Below are positions 52,944-61,062 of a DNA stretch of 64,000 bases, piece after piece. Positions within the stretch are counted from its first letter, which is position 1. The number at the start of each line of letters is the position of its first letter. A model generated the notes under the pieces. It did not search any database. It saw only the letters and a list, made by a program, of their open reading frames with translations, and was not told the DNA's origin. The position numbers and the translations under genes are program-made. Source of the DNA: Solirubrobacterales bacterium 67-14 (GTDB taxonomy: Bacteria; Actinomycetota; Thermoleophilia; Solirubrobacterales; 70-9); assembly GCA_001897355.1 (NCBI GenBank), contig MKST01000003.1, positions 151,391 to 215,390 on the forward strand, read 5' to 3'.

Positions 52944-52959
52944 ATTAGGAGTGCCTAAT
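52944..52959. promoter_or_regulatory. IdeR/DtxR-like box, perfect ATTAGG/CCTAAT arms
   Basis: ATTAGG-AGTG-CCTAAT is an exact inverted repeat with DtxR-type arms. It overlaps the hmuV stop codon and precedes the HtaA operon by 87 bases, so it could place that operon under iron control. Confidence 0.55.
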
Positions 52960-53773
52960 GGTCCTCTAGCCACTCCACATGAAGCGCCGACCGGCCTTCC
53001 CGGTGGACGAGTTCGGCCTCGACACCCCAGACATCGCTGATCAACTGACTCGTCAACACCGACCCGGGGGTTCCGGTTGCGATCGTCCTTCCGTGAGACA
53101 TGACCACAACCCGGTCGGCGACCGCAGCGGCCAGGGCGAGGTCGTGGACGATCAGCACCACTCCCATCCCCTCGGAGACCAATTCCCGCAGCATCTTCGA
53201 GATCGCCGCGGTGGCGCCGAGGTCGAGCTGGGCGGTCGGCTCGTCGGCGACCAGGACCGGAGCGCCCTGGGCCAGAGCGATCGCGATCTGGACCCGCTGC
53301 ATCTCGCCGCCGGAGAGGGTGCTGAGGTCACGGTCCTCGAAACCTTCCATCCGGGCCCGGCTGATCGACTCGGCGACCACGTCCCGGTCCTCAGAGGAAA
53401 GACCCTGCAACGGCTTGAGGTGAGTCGAGCGGCCGATGTTCACGGCGGACTGGACGCTCACTCCGGCCGGCACCTGGGCCCGCTGGGGCACGTAGGCCCG
53501 CACCTCGGCCAGCCGGCGGCCGCGCAGCTCGCCCAGCCCGACCCCCATCCAGCGGACCTCGCCTCCGCTCGGCCGGCGCAGGCCGCAGAAGGCCCGGGCG
53601 AAGGTCGACTTGCCGGCCCCGTTCGGGCCGACCACGGCCAGCAGCTCGCCCCGCTCGAGGGTCAGGCTGGCCGACTCGAGGATCTGCTTCTTGCCGATCG
53701 AGACCTGGACCTCTTCGGCTTCGAGCAGCGGCGCCTGGCGGTCGAACTCGACCTGGTTTCGACCGAGGGCCAT
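52955..53773 (-). CDS. hmuV: Haem ABC transporter ATP-binding protein (HmuV-type)
   Basis: 272 residues. GPNGAGKST (Walker A), YVPQRAQVP (Q-loop), LSGGEMQRVQIAIAL (signature), VLVADEPTAQLD (Walker B) and VHDLALAAAVADRVVVM are as in FecE/HmuV ATPases. Its start overlaps the permease stop by one base. It powers import through the HmuU-type permease. Haem rather than siderophore or B12 is inferred from HtaA and HugZ neighbours. Confidence 0.88.
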   Translation of the reverse strand: MALGRNQVEFDRQAPLLEAEEVQVSIGKKQILESASLTLERGELLAVVGPNGAGKSTFARAFCGLRRPSGGEVRWMGVGLGELRGRRLAEVRAYVPQRAQVPAGVSVQSAVNIGRSTHLKPLQGLSSEDRDVVAESISRARMEGFEDRDLSTLSGGEMQRVQIAIALAQGAPVLVADEPTAQLDLGATAAISKMLRELVSEGMGVVLIVHDLALAAAVADRVVVMSHGRTIATGTPGSVLTSQLISDVWGVEAELVHREGRSALHVEWLEDH

Positions 53774-54732
53774 CAGACTGCCTTCCTCAGGAGCCAGAGG
53801 AAGAGGGGCACGCCGAGCAGGACCAGGAAGGGGCCGACCGGCATCTCGACCGGGGCGGCGATGGTCCGGGCAAGGGTGTCGGCACCGGTCAGGAGCGCCG
53901 CACCGGCCAGAGCGGAGACCGGGATCACGAAGGTGTGGCTCTTGGAGCCCCCGAGCAGCCGGATCAGGTGTGGGATGACCAGGCCGAGGAAGGTGAGCAG
54001 GCCGGCCACCGAAGCGGCCGCGGCGGCCAGCACCGCGGCGGCGAGGGCGGCGATCAGGCGGATCAGGCGGGGCCGCGAGCCGAGCGAGGCGGCGACGTCG
54101 TCACCGAGCATCAGCTTGTCGAGAGGCCGAATCATGAAGGCAGCGAGCACGAAGCCGACGGCGAAGTAGGGCCAGACCGTCTCCAGGGTGTCCCAGCCGG
54201 TCGAGGTCAACCCGCCGACCAGGAAGAAGATCCCGTTCGGCACCCGGTCCGGGTAGGCCGACATAAGGCCGGCGGTCCCGGCCGAGAAGAGTGCTGCCAC
54301 GGCGATGCCGGCGAGGATGATCCGGGTGATGTTGCCGCCGCCGCGCCCGGTGAAGCCGATCAGGAAGACCATGAAGGCGGCCAGCAGCCCGAAGGCCAAG
54401 GCGGAGACCGGCAGCAAGGTGAGGCTGCTCGGGTAGAGCAGGATGATCAGCATCGCCCCGAAGCCGGCGCCGCCGGTCACGCCGATCACGTCGGGCGAGG
54501 CAAGCGGGTTGTTGAGCGCCCCCTGCAGGCAGGCGCCGGCCACGCCGAGCGCCGCCCCGACCACGATCGCCTCCACCGTGCGCGGCAGCCGCAGCACTTC
54601 GACGATCTGTTTGCTCGCTTCCGGCACCTGCTTGCCGAGCAGGGTGTCGATCACGTCGCCCAGCGGCACGTGGACGGCACCGAGGGCGAGCGAGGCGCAG
54701 GTGGCGGCCAGCAGGGCGATCAGCGTCGCCAC
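53773..54732 (-). CDS. hmuU: Haem ABC transporter permease (HmuU-type, FecCD family)
   Basis: 319 residues with about nine to ten hydrophobic segments. FecCD/BtuC signatures: RLPRTVEAIVVGAALGVAGACLQGALNNPLASPDVIGVTGGAGFGAM, RIILAGIAVAALFSAGTAGLM, and GLLTFLGLVIPHLIRLLGG (contact with the ATPase). It forms the membrane channel with the adjacent ATPase and binding protein. Confidence 0.9.
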   Translation of the reverse strand: MATLIALLAATCASLALGAVHVPLGDVIDTLLGKQVPEASKQIVEVLRLPRTVEAIVVGAALGVAGACLQGALNNPLASPDVIGVTGGAGFGAMLIILLYPSSLTLLPVSALAFGLLAAFMVFLIGFTGRGGGNITRIILAGIAVAALFSAGTAGLMSAYPDRVPNGIFFLVGGLTSTGWDTLETVWPYFAVGFVLAAFMIRPLDKLMLGDDVAASLGSRPRLIRLIAALAAAVLAAAAASVAGLLTFLGLVIPHLIRLLGGSKSHTFVIPVSALAGAALLTGADTLARTIAAPVEMPVGPFLVLLGVPLFLWLLRKAV

Positions 54733-54803
54733 CGCGACCGATATGCGCCTCGTTGCGGTCAGAGCTCTCCCCCGGTCCGGACCTCAGCCGGCTTCAGGCC
54801 GGG

Positions 54804-55709
54804 CTACCGGTTCTCCAGGTACTTGGCGCGGATGTACTTGATCGTCGCACCGAGGTCCGTTCCGGCCTGGAGCAGGCGGTTGTCGACGGAGACGTCAACG
54901 TCGCCGTTCTTCCAGGCGGTGGTGGTCTTCCAGGCGTCGTTGTTCAGGATGTAGCCCTTGACCTCGTCGATGTCCTGGCTGGTGCCGTGGGGCACGACGA
55001 TGATCCGGTCTGGATTCTCGGCAACCACGACCTCGTCCGAGATCCGGGCGAAGCCACCCGAGTTGGTGGCGCCGCCGGTGACCAGTTGACCACCGGACAT
55101 CTTGATCAGCTGGCCGCCCCAGCTGTTGCCGAGAAAGGCCATCGCGGTCCGCCCGATGCCGAGCACCACCAGAACCTTGTCGCGGGTGCCGCTGATGCCC
55201 TTGGTTGCCGACCGGACCTGCTTGCGGATCCTCGTATTAAGTTTGCGGGCCTGCTTGGTCCGGCCGATGTAGCGGCCGATCTTCAGTACGTTCTTGTAGA
55301 CGCCGTTGGGGCTGGTCGGATCGGCGACCACGACCTTGATGCCGAGCTGACGCAGGGCGCTGAAGCCCGCCTTCCATTGGTTCGAGGTGAAAACCAGCTT
55401 CGGCTTCAGCTTCGCCATCACCTCGAGGTTCGGGCCGTTCGGATGGGTGAGCGTGAGCTGGCCGATGCCTCTGAACATCTGACGCTGACGGGGCGTCGTG
55501 CCGATGGTCTGGCCGACCCGGATCGGCTTGACGCCGAGCTGCACCATGGTCTGGGCGGCGAAGGGGCTGACCGCGACGATCCGCTGCTTCTTGGCGGCGT
55601 CAGCCTGCGGAGCCATCAGGGCGAAGGCCGCGAGCAGGGCGCACAGGAGCATCGCCAGCCCGGGGACGCGGTTGGGTCGGAACTGAGGGCGGGCGTCGGC
55701 GGTCGTCAT
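54804..55709 (-). CDS. hmuT: Haem/iron-complex substrate-binding protein (HmuT-type)
   Basis: 301 residues. The two-lobe helical-backbone binding-protein pattern is clear: RIVAVSPFAAQTMVQLGVKPIRVGQ, KPKLVFTSNQWKAGFSALRQLGIKVVV, and ENPDRIIVVPHGTSQDIDEVKGY. A signal peptide ends near PQADAAK, but there is no lipobox Cys, unlike most monoderm binding proteins; it may be released or held by its basic N-terminus. First gene of the transporter operon, divergent from the HugZ-type gene. Confidence 0.82.
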   Translation of the reverse strand: MTTADARPQFRPNRVPGLAMLLCALLAAFALMAPQADAAKKQRIVAVSPFAAQTMVQLGVKPIRVGQTIGTTPRQRQMFRGIGQLTLTHPNGPNLEVMAKLKPKLVFTSNQWKAGFSALRQLGIKVVVADPTSPNGVYKNVLKIGRYIGRTKQARKLNTRIRKQVRSATKGISGTRDKVLVVLGIGRTAMAFLGNSWGGQLIKMSGGQLVTGGATNSGGFARISDEVVVAENPDRIIVVPHGTSQDIDEVKGYILNNDAWKTTTAWKNGDVDVSVDNRLLQAGTDLGATIKYIRAKYLENR

Positions 55710-55808
55710 TGAGGGGTGAACTCCTTCGAGGGGTAGGCAAGTAACCTTGGAACACAGCGCGGAGGCGATCGTCTTGGACCGGCCGGATATCCCGGTGCTG
55801 CAGTAGGA

Positions 55809-55822
55809 ATAGGGTACCCTAA
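55809..55822. promoter_or_regulatory. IdeR/DtxR-like box between hmuT and the hugZ-like gene
   Basis: ATAGG-GTAC-CCTAA; on the minus strand TTAGG-GTAC-CCTAT, within a longer TTAGTTAGGGTACCCTATT. TAGGGTACCCTA is an exact palindrome. Its position between the two divergent genes suits iron-dependent control of both. Confidence 0.55.
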
Positions 55823-55874
55823 CTAACCCGTCCTCGTCCCACCAGTCTTCCCAACCCGAACCGAAAGCGAGTTA

Positions 55875-56726
55875 GTGGTGTCGACCGAAACCAAGAACGA
55901 ACGTGAGCTGAAGGCCGTCATCGGGGTCCACGATGCCGCCCCCGGCACCGAGGTTCCGGACGTCGCCCCGCTGGCCTTCGGAGGCAACCGGCGCAGCGCC
56001 GCCGAGGAAGCGCGGACGATCGTCGCCAACGCCACCCACGGAACGCTCGGTTCGCTGAGTGAGGACGGCACCCCTTGGGCCTCGTTGGTCACCTTCGGCG
56101 TGATGGACGACGGCTCACCCGTCTTCTGCCTGTCCACCCTGGCCGAGCATGCCCGCAACCTCGAGGGCGACCGTCGCGCTTCGCTGATGGTCAGCGACCC
56201 TTTCCACGCCGGCGAGATCCTGGCCGGAGGCCGGGTCACCCTGGCCGGTGCGGTCAAGCGCTCGGACGAGCATCCCGACGAGGAGTCGGCCCGGGCAGCG
56301 CACCTCGAGGCGGTGCCTTCGGCCGCGATGTACGCGGACTTCAACGACTTCTCCTTCTGGATCCTCGAGGTCGACCGGGTGCGCTGGGTCGGCGGCTACG
56401 GCCGCATGGACTCCGCCTCGGCCGAGGATTACCGCGAGGCCGAAGCGGACCCGGTCCAGCCCCAGGTGCCGGATGCGATCTCACATCTCAACGCCGACCA
56501 TCCGGACGCCCTGCTGCTGATGGCCAAGGCCTTCACCAGGTACGAGGACGCGACCGCCGCCAAGTGCACGATGGCCGACCGCTACGGCCTCGATCTCCAG
56601 CTCGATACACCCGCCGGCGAGAAGGCCGCCCGGGTCAGCTTCACCGACCGGGTCGACAAGCCCGGCGGCCTCCGCGCCGCCACGGTGGACCTGGCCCGTC
56701 GTTCCCGCCAGAAGCTCGGCGCCTGA
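55875..56726 (+). CDS. HugZ-type FMN-fold haem utilisation protein with DUF2470 domain
   Basis: 283 residues from a GTG at 55875. Residues about 38-185 form an FMN-binding split barrel (ARTIVANATHGTLGSLSEDGTPWASLVTFGVMDDGSPVFCLSTLAEHARNLEGDRRASLMV, then DFSFWILEVDRVRWVGGYGRM). Residues about 200-275 match DUF2470 (ISHLNADHPDALLLMAKAF, MADRYGLDLQL). This pair defines HugZ/HutZ proteins, which bind and open haem to free iron. Divergent from the haem transporter, with an iron-box candidate between. Confidence 0.83.
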   Translation: MVSTETKNERELKAVIGVHDAAPGTEVPDVAPLAFGGNRRSAAEEARTIVANATHGTLGSLSEDGTPWASLVTFGVMDDGSPVFCLSTLAEHARNLEGDRRASLMVSDPFHAGEILAGGRVTLAGAVKRSDEHPDEESARAAHLEAVPSAAMYADFNDFSFWILEVDRVRWVGGYGRMDSASAEDYREAEADPVQPQVPDAISHLNADHPDALLLMAKAFTRYEDATAAKCTMADRYGLDLQLDTPAGEKAARVSFTDRVDKPGGLRAATVDLARRSRQKLGA

Positions 56727-56732
56727 CCCCTC

Positions 56733-57215
56733 TTAGAGCTCGGCTTCGATCGCCTCGATGACCTCCGGGTCATCCGGCGCGGTCGGGGCCGGGAACTTCT
56801 TGACCAGCCGGCCCTCGCGGTCGATCAGGTACTTGGCGAAGTTCCATTCCGGCTGCTCGGACTGCGCGGCCAGTTCGGCGAAGAGAGGGTTCGCCTCGTC
56901 GCCGACCACGGTGGTCTTCTCGAACATCGGGAACTCGACCCCGTAGTTGACCTGGCAGAACTCGGCGATCTCGTCCGCGCTGCCAGGCTCCTGTTCCATG
57001 AAGTCATTGGCCGGGAAGCCGAGGACGGTGAACCCCTGGTCCTTCTTGTCAGTGTAGATAGCCTGCAGCGCCTCGAACTGCGGGGTCAGGCCGCACTTGC
57101 TGGCCGTGTTGACGACCAGGGCCACCTCGCCCACGTACTCCCCCAGATCCTGTTCGCTGCCGTTCAGCCGGTTCATGGTGCCGGCCAGCACGACCGGACG
57201 CTCGTTTTCGCTCAT
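56733..57215 (-). CDS. Glutathione peroxidase family thiol peroxidase
   Basis: 160 residues from the ATG at 57215; the frame continues upstream but only through sequence antisense to the toxin-antitoxin genes. Motifs: NTASKCGLTPQFEALQAIY with the peroxidatic Cys, GFPANDFMEQEPGSADEIAEFC, and WNFAKYLIDREGRLVKKF with the active-site Trp-Asn. In bacteria these enzymes are usually thioredoxin-dependent peroxidases; the Cys in EFCQVNYG could resolve. Confidence 0.92.
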   Translation of the reverse strand: MSENERPVVLAGTMNRLNGSEQDLGEYVGEVALVVNTASKCGLTPQFEALQAIYTDKKDQGFTVLGFPANDFMEQEPGSADEIAEFCQVNYGVEFPMFEKTTVVGDEANPLFAELAAQSEQPEWNFAKYLIDREGRLVKKFPAPTAPDDPEVIEAIEAEL

Positions 57216-57268
57216 GCGCGAATCGTACCCGGGTACGATCCAGCGACTCCCTTGACAGCGGCCACTAT

Positions 57269-57286
57269 AATGGCCATATGACCATT
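57269..57286. promoter_or_regulatory. Candidate autoregulatory operator over the antitoxin start
   Basis: AATGG and CCATT form an inverted pair across 57269-57286, containing the antitoxin ATG (57278). A -10-like TATAAT lies at 57266-57271, six bases before that ATG, which would give a leaderless message. Antitoxins commonly repress at such sites. Confidence 0.4.
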
Positions 57287-57505
57287 CAAGTGACTGCCAC
57301 CGAGGCAAAGGCCCGCATCTTGCGCCTGCTTGACGAGGCGGAAGCCGGCAACGAGGTCGAGATTCTGCGGCACGGACGACCGGTCGCAAAGCTGGTTCCA
57401 GCTGCTGGAGCGAGCTTGATCGAGGGTTCCTTCGCGGGGATCGCAGCCACCGCCGGTACCGAAGAGGAACTGTTCTCGACCGGCGAGAAGTGGACTGCAT
57501 CCTGA
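57278..57505 (+). CDS. Phd/VapB-type antitoxin
   Basis: 75 residues. TIQVTATEAKARILRLLDEAEAGNEVEILRHGRPVAKLVPA is the Phd/YefM-like DNA-binding fold, followed by an acidic C-terminal tail (GTEEELFSTGEKW) that would wrap the toxin. One base separates its stop from the PIN toxin start. It should neutralise the toxin and repress the pair. Confidence 0.85.
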   Translation: MTIQVTATEAKARILRLLDEAEAGNEVEILRHGRPVAKLVPAAGASLIEGSFAGIAATAGTEEELFSTGEKWTAS

Positions 57506-57506
57506 G

Positions 57507-57899
57507 ATGGGCACGGTGCTGCTCGACACGCATGCCATTCACTGGTGGTCGGCAGAGCCCGACCGGATCAGCAAGCGAGCACGAGTGGCAATCGAGGGTG
57601 CGGAAGACCTGGCGGTCGCCGCAATCTCCTGGTACGAGCTGTCCTGGCTGGGCCACAACGGAAGGATCGCCCTCTCGATCCCAGTTCGCAGCTGGATCCA
57701 AGAACTCTCCGCTCACCTCCGGACGATCGCCATCAGCCCCGCCATCGCGGAAACCGCCGCTGCCCTTCCGCACTCCTTTCCCGGCGATCCCGCCGACCGG
57801 ATCATCTACGCGACGGCGATCGAGACCGGCCTGCCCCTGGTCACCAAGGACCGGGCCCTGCGCCGGCACCCACCTCCTCACGATCTGGTCGTCTGGTAA
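57507..57899 (+). CDS. VapC-type PIN-domain ribonuclease toxin
   Basis: 130 residues. PIN acidic residues are visible: Asp in LLDTHAIHWW, Glu in ISWYELSWL, Asp in GDPADRIIYATAIE and Asp in LVTKDRAL. This is the layout of the magnesium-dependent PIN active site. Family toxins cut tRNA or rRNA when the antitoxin is lost. Immediately downstream of its antitoxin. Confidence 0.88.
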   Translation: MGTVLLDTHAIHWWSAEPDRISKRARVAIEGAEDLAVAAISWYELSWLGHNGRIALSIPVRSWIQELSAHLRTIAISPAIAETAAALPHSFPGDPADRIIYATAIETGLPLVTKDRALRRHPPPHDLVVW

Positions 57900-57937
57900 T
57901 CGCATACGCGGCAACCGACCTGCGACGGATCGGAGCT

Positions 57938-59122
57938 ATGGTGCGCGTAATGAGTCTGCCCAGGATTCCCCGTGACCCTGAAGACGACTACAGCCGGGAG
58001 GCGGCCGCGGCACGGCGGCGGCTGGTCAGGGATGAGACCGGTGCCGACCTGGAGAACGTCGGCTTATACTCCTTCGACCCGGCGGTACTGCCCGGGAACA
58101 TCGAAAACTTCATCGGGGTGGCACAGGTGCCGATCGGCCTGGCCGGCCCGCTCCTGGTCGACGGGGAGCATGCGCAAGGCGAGTTCTACGTACCGATGGC
58201 GACCACCGAGGGCACCCTCGTCGCCAGCTACAGCCGCGGCATGAAGATGGTCGCCGAAGCAGGCGGGGTGAAGACCACGATCGTCGACGACCGCATGCAG
58301 CGGGCGCCGGCTTTCATCTTCGATTCAGCTCGCGAGGCACGGGACTTCGTGGACTGGCTCGACGAGCACGAAGACGAGGTACGGGCGGCCGCCGAGTCGA
58401 CTTCCTCTACGGCCAAGCTGATCGAGATCGAGCGCTACCACGCCAGCCGTTTCGTCTACACCCGCTTCGACTACACGACCGGCGACGCGGCCGGCCAGAA
58501 CATGGTCAGCAAGGCGACCTGGGCCGCCTGCGAGTGGATCAAGGCGAACCATGCGCCGCTGATGGACTACATGCTCGACGCCCAGCTCTCCACCGACAAG
58601 AAGCATTCCCAGATCAACACCTTGAAGACCCGCGGCAAACGGGTCGTCGCCGAGGCGACAATCCCCAGCGAGATCCTCGAGAAGCACATGCGGGTCACCT
58701 CGAGGCAGGTCTTCCAGGCCCGCCAGATCTCCAACCAGGGCACGATGCTCTCGGGCAGCTCCGCCAACACGCCCCACCCGGCGAACGGGATCGCCTCTGT
58801 CTTCATCGCCACGGGTCAAGACGAGGCGAATGTGGCCGAGTCACAGGCGGCGATCGGGTACACGGAGCTTCGCGGCGACGATGCCGATTACTACTACTCG
58901 ATCACCCTGCCCTCGCTGATCGTCGCGACCTACGGCGGCGGCACCGCCCTACCCACCCAGAGCGAATGCCTCAAGGTGCTGGGCTGCGACGGGGCCGGCA
59001 AGGTGGGCAAGCTGGCCGAGATCGTCGCCGCCACCGTGCTCTGCGGCGACCTCTCGCTGGGTTCGGCCGTGGTCGCCGACGAGTGGGTCGAGGCCCACGA
59101 CGAACTGGGCCGCAACCGCTGA
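57938..59122 (+). CDS. Hydroxymethylglutaryl-CoA reductase
   Basis: 394 residues from the ATG at 57938 with GGAG close upstream; ATG at 57950 is also possible. Catalytic blocks: ENFIGVAQVPIGLAGPL (catalytic Glu), TTEGTLVASYSRGMKM, DAAGQNMVSKAT, the Lys of STDKKHSQINTLKTRGKRVVAEATIP, the Asp of VFIATGQDEANVAES, and a His near the C-terminus (VEAHDELGRNR). GGGTALPTQSECLKVLG follows as in class I enzymes. It reduces HMG-CoA to mevalonate. The SGSSANTPHPANGIAS segment differs from common enzymes. No other mevalonate genes adjoin. Confidence 0.85.
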   Translation: MVRVMSLPRIPRDPEDDYSREAAAARRRLVRDETGADLENVGLYSFDPAVLPGNIENFIGVAQVPIGLAGPLLVDGEHAQGEFYVPMATTEGTLVASYSRGMKMVAEAGGVKTTIVDDRMQRAPAFIFDSAREARDFVDWLDEHEDEVRAAAESTSSTAKLIEIERYHASRFVYTRFDYTTGDAAGQNMVSKATWAACEWIKANHAPLMDYMLDAQLSTDKKHSQINTLKTRGKRVVAEATIPSEILEKHMRVTSRQVFQARQISNQGTMLSGSSANTPHPANGIASVFIATGQDEANVAESQAAIGYTELRGDDADYYYSITLPSLIVATYGGGTALPTQSECLKVLGCDGAGKVGKLAEIVAATVLCGDLSLGSAVVADEWVEAHDELGRNR

Positions 59123-59164
59123 GCAGATAGGCGAGAGCCCGGCCCGCAGCCCGGCGTCAGCCGG

Positions 59165-59590
59165 TCAGCAGTCGAACGGTTCGAGCTGGCCGGCGAGGCG
59201 CTCCAGTGCTTTGGGCGCCAGTTCGCGCTCGATCCGGGGAAAGAGCTCCCGCTCCTCGAACCGGACGTGGGCCCGGAGTCGTTCGGCCAACTCGACGATC
59301 TCGGCCGGGCTCGCTTCATCGGCGGTCAATCGAGCGGCTCCGCGGCGGATCTCCAGGTGGTCACTCAGCATGCGGGCCACTTCCTCGTCCTGGTCGGGGC
59401 CAGGCAAGCCGGAGCCGGGCAGCAGGATCTCCTCCTCGGCCCGGAAATGCTCCTCGCTCTCACTGCGCCAGAACTCCAGGAACCGGTCCCTCGAGTCACC
59501 CTCACCTTCCTGGTCGCAGATCACCTTGGCCACGAAGAGGGCGTGATGGTGTTCATGGGATAGAGGTTTGAGGGCTTCGCTGCGCTTCAC
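59165..59590 (-). CDS. Hemerythrin-like HHE-domain protein
   Basis: 141 residues. The four-helix iron-binding pattern is visible: LSHEHHHALFVAK, EHFRAEEEILLPG, MLSDHLEIRRGAARL, and HVRFEERELFPRIE. These His and Glu residues bind a di-iron site. Bacterial members sense or carry oxygen or nitric oxide, or repair iron centres. Single gene, divergent from the P450. Confidence 0.88.
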   Translation of the reverse strand: MKRSEALKPLSHEHHHALFVAKVICDQEGEGDSRDRFLEFWRSESEEHFRAEEEILLPGSGLPGPDQDEEVARMLSDHLEIRRGAARLTADEASPAEIVELAERLRAHVRFEERELFPRIERELAPKALERLAGQLEPFDC

Positions 59591-59616
59591 CGTGCCGGGA
59601 TCCTAACATTTCGGAA

Positions 59617-59627
59617 ATGTCTGACAT
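59617..59627. promoter_or_regulatory. ATGTCTGACAT palindrome between hemerythrin and P450 genes
   Basis: An exact 11-bp palindrome (ATGTC-T-GACAT) in the 67-bp gap between divergent genes. Short enough to arise by chance; possibly an operator for either gene. Confidence 0.3.
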
Positions 59628-59657
59628 GAAGCGTTGTCAATGGGTTAGGCTGGATCG

Positions 59658-60974
59658 ATGAGCGCCGCTGCCACCGCCACCGCCCGTCGACTCCCGCCGA
59701 TGGTCGACCAGAACCGTATATCTCAGGTCTGGCAGGTCACCCAGGCCCAGAACCAGATCTTCGACCGGGCCCGGGCCAAGTACGGCGACACTTTCGGCCT
59801 CAGCCTGGCCCGCGGCCAGTGGTACTACTTCGCGGACCCGGCCGACGTCAAGCAGATCTTCACCAGCCCGCCGACTGCGCTCCATGCCGGCAAGGGCAAC
59901 GAGATCCTCGCCACCGCGCTCGGCGAGTACTCGTTGCTGATCCTCGACGAGGGCGAGCACATGCGCCAGCGCAAGCTGCTGCTCCCCTCCTTCCACGGCG
60001 AGAAGCTGGCCAAGCAGACGGCAACCATGGAGCGGATCGCCGAGGAGGTAGTCGGCCGCATCCCGAAGGGCGAATCCTTCGTGGTGCGGGACATGGCCCA
60101 GGACATCGCCCTCGAGGTGATCCTCGAAGTCGTGCTCGGCACCGCCTCCACCGGGACCCAGCACGACCGGCTCGGCGAGGCGACCCGGCACCTGCTCGAC
60201 TGGATCGCCAAGGGTTACCGGCTGGCGATCTCGACCGTGCTCGGCCCGCGCAGCCGACCGGTCAAGCGGATGTACAAACCGGCCCTGGCCCCGCTCGACC
60301 AGGGTCTCTACGAACTGATCGCCGAGCGGCGCCAGGCCACCGACCTCGAGGAGCGCGAGGACATCCTCTCGATGCTGTTGCTCGCCCGCGACGAGGACGA
60401 CCAGCCGATGACCGACGTCGAGATCCGTGACGAGCTGGTCACTCTGATCGTCGCCGGCCACGAGACCACCGCCACCGCCCTCGCCTGGGCGCTGGAACGG
60501 CTGACCCGGCTCCCCGGTGGCACCGAGCGCCTGCACGAGGAATCCCTGACCGAGGAAACCGAATACGCGCGCTGGGTCTCGCAGGAAGCGCTGCGGCTGC
60601 GGCCGGTCCTCGACTTCGTCCTGCGCCGGGTGATGGAGCCGATCGAGATCGGCGGCTACCAGTTCGAGGAGGGCGACATGCTCGCCCCTTCGATCTACCT
60701 GGTCCACCGTCGCGAGGACATCTACCCCGACCCCCTCGCCTTCAAGCCGGAGCGCTGGGATGGGGTCAAGCCCGGCACCTACACCTGGTTCCCCTTCGGT
60801 GGCGGGGTGCGGCGCTGTATCGGCATGCAGTTCGCGATGGCCGAGATGGAAATCGTGATGCGGGCGGTCGCGCGGGCCGGGATACTGCTGCCGGTCGGGC
60901 CGAAAGAACCGACGATCCCCCGCTTCATCACCTCCTCGCCGAAGCGCGGCGGGCAGGTCCGTTTCGCCTTCTGA
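59658..60974 (+). CDS. Cytochrome P450
   Basis: 438 residues. I-helix AGHETTATALAWALERL, K-helix EALRLRP (ExxR), PERWDGV, and haem loop FPFGGGVRRCIGMQFA with Cys387 as ligand. No membrane anchor, as usual for soluble bacterial P450s. The sequence resembles the CYP1xx groups near eukaryote-like fatty-acid or sterol hydroxylases, but the substrate cannot be read. Redox partners are not adjacent. Confidence 0.95.
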   Translation: MSAAATATARRLPPMVDQNRISQVWQVTQAQNQIFDRARAKYGDTFGLSLARGQWYYFADPADVKQIFTSPPTALHAGKGNEILATALGEYSLLILDEGEHMRQRKLLLPSFHGEKLAKQTATMERIAEEVVGRIPKGESFVVRDMAQDIALEVILEVVLGTASTGTQHDRLGEATRHLLDWIAKGYRLAISTVLGPRSRPVKRMYKPALAPLDQGLYELIAERRQATDLEEREDILSMLLLARDEDDQPMTDVEIRDELVTLIVAGHETTATALAWALERLTRLPGGTERLHEESLTEETEYARWVSQEALRLRPVLDFVLRRVMEPIEIGGYQFEEGDMLAPSIYLVHRREDIYPDPLAFKPERWDGVKPGTYTWFPFGGGVRRCIGMQFAMAEMEIVMRAVARAGILLPVGPKEPTIPRFITSSPKRGGQVRFAF

Positions 60975-60984
60975 TCGAGAATCC

Positions 60985-61003
60985 GGCGCCGCCTCAGACG
61001 GCG
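60985..61003 (+). terminator. Weak hairpin after the P450 gene
   Basis: GCGCCG pairs with CGGCGC around CCTCAGA, 11 bases after the stop; a T run (GATTTTCACG) follows several bases later. Confidence 0.4.
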
Positions 61004-61062
61004 CTCACGATTTTCACGAAACGCTCATGTAACCGATCCTCGGACCCCGCGTAAGTCGGGGC

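Noticed and set aside
57252..57271. TTGACA plus TATAAT as a sigma-70 promoter of the antitoxin
   Set aside because: Only eight bases separate them instead of about 17, so they are not a -35/-10 pair.
57216..57914. N-terminal extension of the glutathione peroxidase frame
   Set aside because: It runs opposite the toxin-antitoxin genes, and the peroxidase family is about 160 residues, matching the ATG at 57215.
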